A DNA stretch of 25,540 nucleotides from an uncultured Eubacteriales bacterium (GCA_905205195.1 CAJLCS010000028.1:1-25540); one strand, 5' to 3'. Shown: positions 1-7,790, counted from the stretch's first letter. Notes: a model not told the origin generated them from the sequence alone. Translations and numbers: made by a program.

Positions 1-513
1 GGTGGGCTCGTCGGCCAGCAGCAGCGTGGGCTTTCCCACCATGGCCCGGGCAATGGCCACCCGCTGGCACTGGCCGCCGGAGAGCTGATTGGGCAGGAAA
101 TGGAGCCGCTCCCCCAGGCCCACCGCCTTCAGCGCTTCCTCCGCTCTGGCCCGGCGCTCCTTCAGCGGCACCCCGGCATACAGCAGCGGCAGCGCCACGT
201 TGTCCAGCGCATCCATTTTCGGCAGCAGGTAGAAGCCCTGAAACACGAAGCCGATGTACCGGTTGCGGATCTCCGCCAGCGCGTCGTCGGACAGCTCCTC
301 CATCTTTTTCCCGTCCAGCACATAGCTGCCGGAGGTGGGCAGGTCCAGGCAGCCGATGATGTTCATCAGCGTGGTCTTGCCGGAGCCGGAGGGACCCATG
401 ATGGCCAGATAGTCCCCCTGCTCCACCGTCAGGTTGATGTTTTTCAGGACCCGCACCGGCTCCTTGCCCTGGGTATAGTCCTTGCAGATGTCCTTTAATT
501 CCAGAATACTCAT
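1..513 (-). CDS. ABC transporter ATP-binding protein, MacB/LolD type (3' end outside window)
   Basis: This is the ATPase of an export-type ABC transporter of the MacB/LolD/FtsE group, which powers efflux or lipoprotein/peptide handling at the membrane. The first 171 residues are present, starting MSILELKD. Walker A GPSGSGKTT is at residues 40-48, the Q-loop is around FQGF (91-94), the signature LSGGQCQRVAIARAM is at 144-158, and Walker B ends in LLLADEPT at 164-171, where the window stops. The signature carries Cys where LSGGQQQRVA is usual, which is a tolerated variation. The gene starts 12 nt after the stop of the adaptor lipoprotein gene, so the two form one operon read leftwards. A MacB-like permease would be expected next, beyond the edge (inference). 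Confidence 0.93.
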   Translation of the reverse strand, partial: MSILELKDICKDYTQGKEPVRVLKNINLTVEQGDYLAIMGPSGSGKTTLMNIIGCLDLPTSGSYVLDGKKMEELSDDALAEIRNRYIGFVFQGFYLLPKMDALDNVALPLLYAGVPLKERRARAEEALKAVGLGERLHFLPNQLSGGQCQRVAIARAMVGKPTLLLADEPT

Positions 514-525
514 GGCCGCACCGCC

Positions 526-1746
526 TTACGCCGCCGGCATGGGATCCGGCTTGTCCTCCGGTGTATCCGGCTTGTCCTCCGGTGTATCCGGCTGGGTCAC
601 CACCGGCGCGGTTTTCGTCGTGGCCGCACCGGGCTTGCACAGCGTCTCGTCGGGGAAGGCCACATAATCATCCTCGCTGAGGCCCTCCAGCACGCCGTAG
701 GTATCCGTCATTTCCTGATAATCCCCCAGCGTCACGGCCCGCTTTTCCAGCTTGCCGTTCTTGTCGGCCCAGACGTAGGCGCTGCCGTCGTCGTTGTAGC
801 ACACATAGGCGGCGCTAAGGCTGACACCGGGCACCACCGTATCGTCGCCCAGACCCAGCGTGATATAAACGTGCTGCCCCAGAAGCAGGCCGTCCGTGCC
901 GTCCAGCTCAATATAGAAGGGATACTTGCTGCTGGACGTCATCTGATCCGCGCTGATGCCCATCGAAGAATTGTTGTCATTGCCCTGAGAGGGGTTTTCA
1001 TAGTCGATCTTGCTGATCGTACCGGTCCAGGACTGGCTCTCGTCGGTCCGGGAGAGAATCCGGACCTGCTCCCCCTCCTGCAGGCTGCCCCGCTGCAGCT
1101 CGTTGATGGTCCCCTTCACCCGGTATGCGCCGGTCTGCTGAATGGTGATGTAGGCCACCGGATTGCCGGAGTTATCGGTGCCGGACTCGCTGATGGACTG
1201 GATCCGCCCGTCCACCGGCGAGAGCACCTGGGCGTTCTGCACCAGCGCCTCGGCCTGAGAAACCTCTGCCTCCTTGGCCTTCAGGTTCAGTTCCGCCTCT
1301 TTCAGGTCCAGCTGGGCCTGCTGAATCTGGACGGTGTACTGAAGCTGGTTGTTGCCGGAGGCGTTGGCCCGCTCGTTCTCCAGCTCGCTGATCTGGGACT
1401 TGTAGTTTTCGATAGATGCCTCCAGCTGCTCCTTTTCCAGCTTCTTTTTGTCCAGGCTGAGCTGCAGCTCCTCGGTATCGTAGCTGAAAAGGGGCTGATC
1501 CTTCTTCACGTCGTCGCCGGATTTCACCAGCAGCTCCGCCACGGTTTTATCGGCGTCCTTTTTGATCTCCGTCACGTTCTCGGACACCACCACCCCCGCA
1601 AACCGGTCTCCCGCGGAAATTCCGGAGCCGGACAGGGCCGACACCCGCTGCACATACACCGCCGCCGTGTCCGTGCCGCAGCCGCCCAGCAGCAGCGCCG
1701 CAGACAGGGCCAGTGCCAGCGCCATCCGTCTGGTTGCTTTTCTCAT
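526..1746 (-). CDS. Efflux adaptor lipoprotein (HlyD/MacA-like membrane fusion protein)
   Basis: The 406-residue protein is the extracytoplasmic adaptor partner of the neighbouring ABC ATPase. The start MRKATRRM is chosen because an AAGGAGGT Shine-Dalgarno lies just upstream (about 1753-1760); a longer in-frame reading begins inside the promoter. Residues 1-23 are a lipoprotein signal peptide with lipobox LLGGC, Cys23 being the lipidated residue. A long charged helical hairpin (roughly residues 100-175, rich in E, K, Q and L) sits between two halves of a barrel-sandwich/lipoyl-like domain (VLSPVDGRIQSI follows it), as in HlyD and MacA. The C-terminus is a Pro/Asp/Lys-rich tail with a tandem TPEDKPD duplication. 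In Gram-positives such adaptors work with MacB-like exporters of peptides or drugs. The substrate cannot be deduced. Confidence 0.9.
   Translation of the reverse strand: MRKATRRMALALALSAALLLGGCGTDTAAVYVQRVSALSGSGISAGDRFAGVVVSENVTEIKKDADKTVAELLVKSGDDVKKDQPLFSYDTEELQLSLDKKKLEKEQLEASIENYKSQISELENERANASGNNQLQYTVQIQQAQLDLKEAELNLKAKEAEVSQAEALVQNAQVLSPVDGRIQSISESGTDNSGNPVAYITIQQTGAYRVKGTINELQRGSLQEGEQVRILSRTDESQSWTGTISKIDYENPSQGNDNNSSMGISADQMTSSSKYPFYIELDGTDGLLLGQHVYITLGLGDDTVVPGVSLSAAYVCYNDDGSAYVWADKNGKLEKRAVTLGDYQEMTDTYGVLEGLSEDDYVAFPDETLCKPGAATTKTAPVVTQPDTPEDKPDTPEDKPDPMPAA
548..589. repeat. 21-bp tandem duplication in the adaptor C-terminal tail
   Basis: Two exact 21-bp copies (548-568 and 569-589) encode the repeated TPEDKPD heptapeptide at the end of the adaptor lipoprotein. 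The unit is a multiple of three, so copy-number change would keep the frame. Confidence 0.9.
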
Positions 1747-1788
1747 AAAAATACCTCCTTGTGCGGCTGCCGCCGCGATCTTGCCTTC

Positions 1789-1817
1789 ATTATAGCAACG
1801 CCGCCCGGGAAGCACAA
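1789..1817 (-). promoter_or_regulatory. Sigma-A-type promoter of the efflux operon
   Basis: On the minus strand there is a -35 TTGTGC (1812-1817), a 17-bp spacer and a perfect -10 TATAAT (1789-1794). It lies about 43 nt upstream of the adaptor start codon, with the Shine-Dalgarno in between. Confidence 0.7.
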
Positions 1818-1868
1818 CGAAAAGAAACTGAACTGTTCCTTAAATTTCATTAAGTTTCCGTAAAGACC

Positions 1869-1896
1869 GGCCCCGCAGCATTTCCGCTGCGGGGCC
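1869..1896 (-). terminator. Terminator hairpin after the ribokinase gene
   Basis: A perfect 11-bp stem, GGCCCCGCAGC paired with GCTGCGGGGCC, has a 6-nt loop and starts 5 nt after the ribokinase stop. The downstream T-tract on the minus strand is short (GTCTTTACGG), so termination efficiency is uncertain. It also insulates the efflux promoter. Confidence 0.7.
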
Positions 1897-1901
1897 GTCC
1901 A

Positions 1902-2789
1902 TTATGCTTGTAGAAATTGCAGGGTTTCGGCCATGGTGGGCACGGAAACCGACGCGCCGGGCCGGGACACCGCCAGGGCCGCCGCCGCGGATGCCTGCCG
2001 CAGCGTTTCCTCCACCGGACGTCCGGCTGCGATACCGGCCAGGAAATACCCCGTAAAGGTATCCCCTGCCGCCGTGGTGTCCACCGCCGGGACGGAAAAC
2101 GCCGCCTGACGCCGCAGCCCGTCCCCGTCGCCGTACAGGCAGCCGTCGCCGCCCAGCGTCAGCACCAGCGCGCCGTGGGGATAGCGGCGGCGGAAGCACC
2201 GGGCCATAGCCTCCGGCTCCGTCTCGCCGGTGAGGGCCGCCCCCTCCACCTCGTTGCACAGCCACCAGGACACCTGCTCCAGCGGCAGGTCCTTCAGCCG
2301 CGCGTCAAAGGGCGACGGGTTCAGGGCAATCCGCATATTCTTCTCCGCCGCGATGGCAAACGCCGCCTCCAGGCCGTTTGTTTCGTTCTGCAGCAGCAGA
2401 ATGTCCCCCCGCCCGGCCTCCGCCAGCGCGCGGCGGATAAATTCTTCCGTCATGGTCCGGTTGGTCCCGGGATAGAGCAGAATGCAGTTCTGCCCGCTCT
2501 GCTCCACCTGAATCAGGGCGTGGCCGGTGGGACCGGCGTCCGTTTCCACATGGCGGACGTCCGCCCCAGCTTCCCGGAGGATTTCCCGGAGGAAGGCACC
2601 GTCCTGACCGATCCGGCCGCAGTGCCGGACGGAAGCCCCGGCTCTGGCCAGCGCCACCGACTGATTCAGGCCTTTGCCGCCGGGGAAAATCGCCATGGAG
2701 TCGGCGGTCAACGTCTCGCCGGGCCGGACAAAATGGTCCACCCGGTAGACATAATCAATATTCAGGGAACCGAGATTGTAAACCGTCAT
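1902..2789 (-). CDS. rbsK: Ribokinase-like PfkB-family carbohydrate kinase
   Basis: The 295-residue PfkB/ribokinase-family enzyme is predicted to phosphorylate ribose at O5 with ATP in the cytosol. The family's two signatures are visible: PGGKGLNQ at residues 36-43 (substrate and lid region) and VDTTAAGDTF at 236-245, in which Asp243 is the expected catalytic base and AAGD forms the anion hole. Length matches ribokinases (about 300). It overlaps the nucleoside hydrolase stop by 4 nt (ATGA), so translation is coupled. The pair makes a salvage route in which hydrolase releases ribose from nucleosides and kinase makes ribose 5-phosphate for the pentose phosphate pathway. A related pentose or deoxyribose substrate is possible. 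Confidence 0.88.
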   Translation of the reverse strand: MTVYNLGSLNIDYVYRVDHFVRPGETLTADSMAIFPGGKGLNQSVALARAGASVRHCGRIGQDGAFLREILREAGADVRHVETDAGPTGHALIQVEQSGQNCILLYPGTNRTMTEEFIRRALAEAGRGDILLLQNETNGLEAAFAIAAEKNMRIALNPSPFDARLKDLPLEQVSWWLCNEVEGAALTGETEPEAMARCFRRRYPHGALVLTLGGDGCLYGDGDGLRRQAAFSVPAVDTTAAGDTFTGYFLAGIAAGRPVEETLRQASAAAALAVSRPGASVSVPTMAETLQFLQA

Positions 2790-3706
2790 ACCTTCGCCAG
2801 CTTTTCAAACAGATCCCGGAACAGGGCATCCCGGTTGACCGACGTGACGTACTTCATAAAATGCCGGGTATTGTCGAAGCCATAATGATGGTCGTATTCC
2901 GGAATGGGGCTGTGCCGCAGCTCGTCGGACAGGAACCGCTGCCCGTCGTTGAGCAGCCAGGCCACCGCCGTCACGTCCCACACCACCCGGGTCCAGGGGG
3001 TGCCGGCCGCATAGGACTCCGCCGCTTCAATGGTATGGTCCGCCAGATAGTCGGCCAGGGGATTTTTGCCCTTGAGCCAGTGCTCCAGCTCCCACCGGGA
3101 CACGGTAAACCGGTCCACCACGCCGCAGCAGGGCAGCTGAACCAGCGGTACGCCGCAGCCGAACACGATCCGGGCAGCGGCCACATCCTGCATCATGTTG
3201 AATTCCGCGGTGTGGTTCCAGTGGTGGGCATGGCCGCCCAGCCAGACCAGCACCACCTTTTCCTTCATGCCGGGGTTGTGCAGCAGGGCCGAGGCCACGT
3301 TGGTGATGGCGCCGATGGCCACGATGTACAGCGGGCGCTCCGGAGAATAGTCCTCCGCCAGCCTGGCCAGAAAGTCCGCCGCCTCCGACGGCACCGGCGT
3401 CTGTTCGTCGGGCAGATACCGGCGGGAGCCGCGGTATACCAGCGGCAGCAGATCCTCCCGCCCCGCCAGACGCAGCAGGTTGTGGATTTCGTCGTAGCTT
3501 TTCTCCATGCCGTCCTCCGGCGAGGAGGAATTGGCATTGAAGAAGGGGGCCGCGCAGAAGCCCTTGACGTTGATCCGCTCCGGCGAGCGGATGAGATAGG
3601 ACAGGGCGAACTGGTCGTCGATTTCGTTGTAGGTATCCGTGTCCAGAACCACGTCCACGATGCCGGTGGGCGTTTCCAGATTGGTCAGGAATTGTGCGGT
3701 TGTCAT
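2786..3706 (-). CDS. Inosine/uridine-preferring nucleoside hydrolase family protein
   Basis: The 306-residue IUNH-fold enzyme is predicted to cleave the N-glycosidic bond of nucleosides, giving base and ribose. The calcium-binding Asp cluster near the N-terminus reads DTDTYNEIDD (residues 22-31). It is two residues longer than the textbook DxDxxxDD spacing but still offers Asp22, Asp24, Asp30 and Asp31. A second conserved Asp lies in VVWDVTAVAWLL near the C-terminus. The ATG at 3706 is chosen over an in-frame GTG at 3715 because GAGGTGA sits 5-6 nt before it. It is the first gene of a two-gene operon with the ribokinase, and an AraC regulator is divergent. Substrate specificity is not readable; nucleoside analogues or other ribosides are possible. 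Confidence 0.88.
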   Translation of the reverse strand: MTTAQFLTNLETPTGIVDVVLDTDTYNEIDDQFALSYLIRSPERINVKGFCAAPFFNANSSSPEDGMEKSYDEIHNLLRLAGREDLLPLVYRGSRRYLPDEQTPVPSEAADFLARLAEDYSPERPLYIVAIGAITNVASALLHNPGMKEKVVLVWLGGHAHHWNHTAEFNMMQDVAAARIVFGCGVPLVQLPCCGVVDRFTVSRWELEHWLKGKNPLADYLADHTIEAAESYAAGTPWTRVVWDVTAVAWLLNDGQRFLSDELRHSPIPEYDHHYGFDNTRHFMKYVTSVNRDALFRDLFEKLAKV

Positions 3707-3710
3707 GTTG

Positions 3711-3753
3711 ATCACCTCAAGGTGATTATACCGACCCGCCGGGCGGCGTACTA
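3711..3753 (-). promoter_or_regulatory. Promoter and palindromic operator of the nucleoside hydrolase operon
   Basis: The minus strand has a perfect -10 TATAAT (3725-3730) with a weak -35 TAGTAC (3748-3753) at 17 bp. Immediately downstream, over the expected start of transcription and the Shine-Dalgarno, is a perfect palindrome: ATCACCT (3711-3717), 2-nt centre, AGGTGAT (3720-3726). It could be a repressor operator or, in RNA, a small hairpin hiding the ribosome site. Confidence 0.6.
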
Positions 3754-3797
3754 TAGCGGAGTGGTTTCCTTTTTATCACGAATTGGCTTTCCGCCCC

Positions 3798-3826
3798 TTG
3801 CTTTTCGGATGAAAGCAGGCTATGAT
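3798..3826 (+). promoter_or_regulatory. Promoter of the first AraC regulator gene
   Basis: -35 TTGCTT (3798-3803), 17-bp spacer, -10 TATGAT (3821-3826), followed by a GGGAGG ribosome site at about 3846 and the ATG at 3859. Confidence 0.6.
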
Positions 3827-3858
3827 AAGGGAAAACGACTTCTGCGGGAGGAAGCGAG

Positions 3859-4593
3859 ATGGAAAATCTTCGTCTGCACACCGGCTGGCAGGGCCGGAAG
3901 CGCGCCGGTACCGTGGTCCCGGCCCACAGCCACCCCCACTGCGAGCTGGTCTGCTACCTCAGCGGCAGCGGCACCACCGTCATCGGCGGCGAAACGCACA
4001 CCTTTACCGCCGGTACCTTCGCCCTGATCCCGCCGGAGGTGGTCCACGACGAAACCCACCGGGCGGACGGCGCCGTGTTATGTCTTGGTTTTGACTGGGA
4101 CCGGCCCGCCGCCGTCACGGTGGCCGCCGACACCGACGGCACCGTGTTCCGGCTGGCCATGTCCATGCTGGAGGAGGCCACGCTCCAGCGCAGCGGCTAC
4201 CGGGAAATGCTCCGAGCCGGGCTGCTGGAGCTGCGCGTCACGCTGGAGCGGATGCGCGGCGACGTCTCTGGACCGAAAAACTTTGAATATGTGGCCAACT
4301 TCCTGCGGGAAAATTACTACGACCGCATCGTGCTTTCCCGGCTTGCCGCCCAGATGAACCTGAGCTACGACTATTTCCAGCACCGGTTCCGCCAATGTCT
4401 GGGGCTGTCGCCTCAGCAGTATCTGCTCCGCTGCCGTCTGGATGCCGCCAAAGCCCGTCTGGCCGGGACGGAGGATTCCTGCACGGAAATCGCCTATCGC
4501 TGCGGTTTTTCCAACTGCTCGCAGTTTTCCATGCTGTTCCGCCGGGAAACGGGCATGACGCCGCTGCAATACCGGAAAGATGTCGGCCACTAA
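3859..4593 (+). CDS. AraC-family transcriptional regulator (cupin sensor)
   Basis: The 244-residue one-component regulator has an N-terminal cupin sensor (residues about 1-95; HSHPHCELVCYLSGSG near 23-38 is the typical AraC-type metal/sugar barrel strand) and a C-terminal double helix-turn-helix (about 140-244) ending in the family pattern GFSNCSQFSMLFRRETGMTPLQYRK. The GGGAGG ribosome site fixes the start. It is divergent from the nucleoside hydrolase/ribokinase operon across a 152-bp spacer, so it most likely controls that operon, probably sensing a sugar or nucleoside-derived ligand. It is also convergent with the Gfo/Idh operon and shares a terminator with it. The ligand is unknown. Confidence 0.92.
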   Translation: MENLRLHTGWQGRKRAGTVVPAHSHPHCELVCYLSGSGTTVIGGETHTFTAGTFALIPPEVVHDETHRADGAVLCLGFDWDRPAAVTVAADTDGTVFRLAMSMLEEATLQRSGYREMLRAGLLELRVTLERMRGDVSGPKNFEYVANFLRENYYDRIVLSRLAAQMNLSYDYFQHRFRQCLGLSPQQYLLRCRLDAAKARLAGTEDSCTEIAYRCGFSNCSQFSMLFRRETGMTPLQYRKDVGH

Positions 4594-4602
4594 ACCATCA
4601 AA

Positions 4603-4646
4603 CAGCCGCAGGACGCTCCCGACGGAACGCCCTGCGGCTGCTTTTT
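4603..4646 (+). terminator. Rho-independent terminator, probably bidirectional
   Basis: A 10-bp stem CAGCCGCAGG (4603-4612) pairs with CCTGCGGCTG (4631-4640), with an 18-nt loop, followed by CTTTTTATTT. It starts 10 nt after the AraC stop and overlaps the end of the convergent Gfo/Idh gene, so it may serve both strands; the minus-side T-tract is weaker. Confidence 0.85.
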
Positions 4647-5742
4647 ATTTGGATGTCTCTTCGGTCAGCTCCGCGAAGGCCACGCTCTGCTTCCTGGCCG
4701 CCGCCCGGTAGAACAGGTCCAGCACTGCCGAAACCAGAATGGTCTGGGCCGGGGTGATCTCCGGCGCCGCCTCCCCCCGCAGGACCCGGGCCAGATGGTG
4801 CATGATGTGGAAATGGCCGGGAAACGCTTCCGCCCCATAGGGGTCCGGCCGGATTTCCAGCGGCCGGGGCGGCGTATCGCCGCTGTAAATCAGTCCCTCC
4901 GGAATCACCACGCCGCTGCGCTGTCCGGTCACCCGGATCTCGGAGCTTTCCGGCAGGTTGGCCGCCCAGGCCGAGATAAACTGGGCCGTCGCGCCGTTCC
5001 GGAACAGAATCGATCCCGCCGCAAAGTCCTCCACGTCCATTTCCTCCGGCCGGAACCGGCGGGCATGGTCCACGGTGCCCGTCCGGGCGCCGCTGGAAAC
5101 CAGATCCCCCAGCTCCGCCGCATGGTGGATACCCGCGCTGCCGGACACGGACACAATTTCCGGATTGCCCAGCAGCCACAGCATGGCGTCCAGCATATGC
5201 ACGCCCAGATCGATCATGGCGCCGCCGCCGCTGAAGCGCTTCATATGGAAGGTGCCCCAGGTGGGAATGCCCCGCCGCCGGATCCGCTGAAAGGCGGCGT
5301 AGTACACGTCCCCCACCTCGCCCCGGTCGATCATGGCCTTCAGCGCCAGCCGGTCCGGCGTATAGCGCATACTCTGGCAGGCCATCAGCACCCGGTTCTG
5401 CCGCCGGGCCAGATCGTAAAGCTCCACCGCGTCGGCATAGGTCACCGCCACCGGCTTTTCGCACAGCACGTTGGCGCCGTGCTCCAGCGCCAGCCGGACG
5501 TACTGCTTGTGGAAGGCGTTGGGCACGCACACCGACACCACATCCGGCCGGACCTCCTCCAGCATCCGGGCGCAGTCGGTGTAATACCGGGGAATGCCGT
5601 ACTTTCCTGCCATATCCCGGGCGGCAGCCTCGTTGAGATCCGCCACCGCCTCCACGGAGAAAGCGTCGCCGCAGCTGCGGTAGGCCGGCACATGGGCCGC
5701 CCCCGCAATCATACCGGCGCCGATCAGTGCCGCCTTAAACAA
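4645..5742 (-). CDS. Gfo/Idh/MocA-family NAD(P)-dependent oxidoreductase
   Basis: The 365-residue cytosolic sugar or cyclitol dehydrogenase has an N-terminal Rossmann fold with GAGMIAG (residues 8-14), the catalytic CEKP signature at 94-97 with Lys96, and the domain-2 motif GGGAMIDLGVHMLD at 172-185, where Asp178 and His182 complete the usual Lys-Asp-His set. The start codon is TTG at 5742, supported by GGAGG about 8 nt upstream and by an 8-nt overlap with the preceding stop, which suggests translational coupling and lower expression. It is third in an operon with a TIM-barrel isomerase-like protein and a second Gfo/Idh protein. Substrate is unknown; inositol, glucoside or amino-sugar oxidation is typical. 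Confidence 0.9.
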   Translation of the reverse strand: MFKAALIGAGMIAGAAHVPAYRSCGDAFSVEAVADLNEAAARDMAGKYGIPRYYTDCARMLEEVRPDVVSVCVPNAFHKQYVRLALEHGANVLCEKPVAVTYADAVELYDLARRQNRVLMACQSMRYTPDRLALKAMIDRGEVGDVYYAAFQRIRRRGIPTWGTFHMKRFSGGGAMIDLGVHMLDAMLWLLGNPEIVSVSGSAGIHHAAELGDLVSSGARTGTVDHARRFRPEEMDVEDFAAGSILFRNGATAQFISAWAANLPESSEIRVTGQRSGVVIPEGLIYSGDTPPRPLEIRPDPYGAEAFPGHFHIMHHLARVLRGEAAPEITPAQTILVSAVLDLFYRAAARKQSVAFAELTEETSK

Positions 5743-6526
5743 GGTATCCCGCCTCCTTCAAAAAGCCCAGCGTCTCCCCTACCGGCCGGGTGGCCCGGTA
5801 TTCCAGACCCACCGTGCCGGTGTAGGGCAGGGCCGCGATTTCCCGCAGAACGGAGACGTAATCCACCGTGCCGGTCCCCGGCTCGTGGCGTCCCGGCGCG
5901 TCGGCCACATGAAAATGGCCGATCCGGCCGATGTTCGCCCGGATCTCCTCCATGGAAAAGTCCCCCATCACATTCTGATGATACAGATCATACAGAAGCT
6001 TCACATGGTCGCTGCCCACCCGCTTCAGAAGGGCCAGCACCGGCGTCACATGGGGCATCCAGTAGTGGAGCCGGTCCACGTTGTTCAGCGGCTCCACCAC
6101 CAGCGTCACATTGGCCTTTTCCGCCACCTCCGCCGCCGACGCCAGCGCGGCATAGGCGTTTTCCAGCTGGACCTCCGGTGCAATGGCATCCGTTTCCTCG
6201 CCCAGCAGGACGATCATGCCCCGGGCCTCCAGCAGGTGGTAGGCCGGGATGCTCTCCCGCACCGCCCCCACGAAGACCTCCTTCTGCCCCAGGTTCAGAA
6301 TACCCCGGGACAGGGCGTAGGACAGCTTCTCGTCCCGGCTGTCCACGTTGAACACGGTGAAATCCAGTTTCAGCCGGTCCAGCTCCCGCCGGACGGCGGG
6401 CAGATTCTTATTGGACCATTTCCAGAACTCCATCGCACTCAGGCCGCAGGCGGCCGCCGCCTCCGGCCGGGCCTCGAAGGGAAGCTCCGGAAACATCATA
6501 TCGATGCAGGCGCTGACCTCAGGCAT
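5735..6526 (-). CDS. Sugar phosphate isomerase/epimerase-like TIM barrel (AP endonuclease family 2 fold)
   Basis: The 263-residue xylose-isomerase-like TIM barrel resembles hydroxypyruvate isomerase, IolE and 3-keto-sugar epimerase/hydratase proteins. Likely divalent-metal ligands are Glu145 (VVEPLN), Asp180/His183 (YDLYHQN), His206 (GHFHVAD) and Glu242 (GLEY), the arrangement expected for this fold. The ATG at 6526 is chosen because it gives an 8-nt overlap with the upstream stop and has AGGTG before it; a longer reading overlaps more and has a non-family N-terminus. It sits between two Gfo/Idh genes, so it probably isomerises, epimerises or eliminates from a keto-sugar made by them. The exact reaction cannot be told from sequence. 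Confidence 0.85.
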   Translation of the reverse strand: MPEVSACIDMMFPELPFEARPEAAAACGLSAMEFWKWSNKNLPAVRRELDRLKLDFTVFNVDSRDEKLSYALSRGILNLGQKEVFVGAVRESIPAYHLLEARGMIVLLGEETDAIAPEVQLENAYAALASAAEVAEKANVTLVVEPLNNVDRLHYWMPHVTPVLALLKRVGSDHVKLLYDLYHQNVMGDFSMEEIRANIGRIGHFHVADAPGRHEPGTGTVDYVSVLREIAALPYTGTVGLEYRATRPVGETLGFLKEAGYLV

Positions 6527-7790
6527 GCTTGGGCACCTCGTAATAGTCCTTCTTTTCAAAGGTCAGCTTCTCCCAGTCCGCCGGTGCGTCGCCGAAATCG
6601 GGAATATCCAGCAGCACGCCGCCCTGCAGCGCCGATTCGTGGGCAATCAGGCCGGGAATCATGTACCGTGCCGCATCCCAGGCGTTGTTGGGGGGCAGCT
6701 TGCCGGACAGCACCGCCCGGACGAAATCATCCACCAGGAAGGGGTGGGAATTATAGTGGGAATGGGCCTCCGGATTCCGGAATTCCACCGGCAGGCGGCT
6801 CCGGTCCTGAATTTTGGCAAAGCCCTCAATGTAGCGTACGGAAATCGGCCCGTGCTGCAAATCCATGGTGGGCAGCTCCTCGTTGTACCGCTCCGTATTC
6901 ACCAGCGGCCCCACGTCCTCCAGATACGGCGTTTCGCCGCTGGCCACGCCCTTCTGGAAGCTGTGATGGGTCACCGAGCATTCGTAGGCGCCCTTGTCGC
7001 CGTAGAAGCAGGTAATGTAGGACGAGGGCTTGTTGATGCCAACCCGGCGGAATTCGTTGATCCGCACCACGCCGCCGCCGGACATCTGGAAGATGGCCGT
7101 CTCGTTGCTGAAGGGGTTGTCCCAGTTGTTCTTCCCCTCGCCGTAGATGTTGTCCTCATGATGATCCCGCAGGCCCATGCAGGATACCTTCAGCGCGTGC
7201 TGATGGATGGCCGAGAACACCATGGAAATGGAGTGGGTGGGGTAGAACATGGGCGGAATGCCCGCCGCCCGCTGCCAGTGCTCACCGCCGGAATGCTTGA
7301 AATCGTTGTACATTTCGCAGATATCGTGGTAATACTGGGCTTCGCCGTAAACAAAGTTGCCAAAATCGCCCTTTTCGTAGTGTTCCCGGCAGTAGATGGC
7401 GCAGGGATAGTAGTAGCAGGTCTCGCCCATCATGTAAATCTTCCGGGTTTTCTCCGTCAGTTCCAGAATCTGCCGGATCTCGTCCACCGTGCAGCCGATG
7501 GGCACGGCCGAATAGACGTTCTTGCCCCGCTGCAGCGCCTCGATGACCATGGGGCCATGGAGATGCCGCTGGGTGAAAATGGCAATGCTGTCCAGATCCG
7601 GTGCCTTGTCCAGCATCTCCTCAAAGGAAGTAAAATAGCGCTTGAGGTGGAACTTTTCCGCCGTCTCCCGGGCGCGCTGCTCCACCACGTCCGCCACGGC
7701 TACCTCCTCCACATCCGGATGAAGTGAAAACAGCCGGATGAAATCCGCCGAGAAAAAGCCGCAGCCCACAACGCCGATTTTAATACCCAT
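6519..7790 (-). CDS. Gfo/Idh/MocA-family protein lacking the EKP lysine (GH109-like features)
   Basis: This is a 423-residue protein with an N-terminal NAD-binding Rossmann fold (VVGCGFFS, residues 7-14) and a long Gfo/Idh C-terminal domain. Where dehydrogenases have EKP it reads YSAVPIG (93-99), so the general lysine is absent. At 183-186 it has YPTH, resembling the YPTHG motif of GH109 NAD-dependent glycosidases, whose His is catalytic. It may therefore act through redox-assisted glycoside cleavage, or as an oxidoreductase of unusual mechanism, rather than as a plain dehydrogenase. GGGAGGAG precedes the ATG. It is first in the operon and divergent from an AraC gene. The family assignment is firm, the function is not. 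Confidence 0.85.
   Translation of the reverse strand: MGIKIGVVGCGFFSADFIRLFSLHPDVEEVAVADVVEQRARETAEKFHLKRYFTSFEEMLDKAPDLDSIAIFTQRHLHGPMVIEALQRGKNVYSAVPIGCTVDEIRQILELTEKTRKIYMMGETCYYYPCAIYCREHYEKGDFGNFVYGEAQYYHDICEMYNDFKHSGGEHWQRAAGIPPMFYPTHSISMVFSAIHQHALKVSCMGLRDHHEDNIYGEGKNNWDNPFSNETAIFQMSGGGVVRINEFRRVGINKPSSYITCFYGDKGAYECSVTHHSFQKGVASGETPYLEDVGPLVNTERYNEELPTMDLQHGPISVRYIEGFAKIQDRSRLPVEFRNPEAHSHYNSHPFLVDDFVRAVLSGKLPPNNAWDAARYMIPGLIAHESALQGGVLLDIPDFGDAPADWEKLTFEKKDYYEVPKHA

Noticed and set aside
3762..3792. TGGTTTCC/TGGCTTTCC direct repeat as an AraC site
   Set aside because: The offset of 23 bp and the loose match make it weaker than the repeats found at the other two AraC loci.
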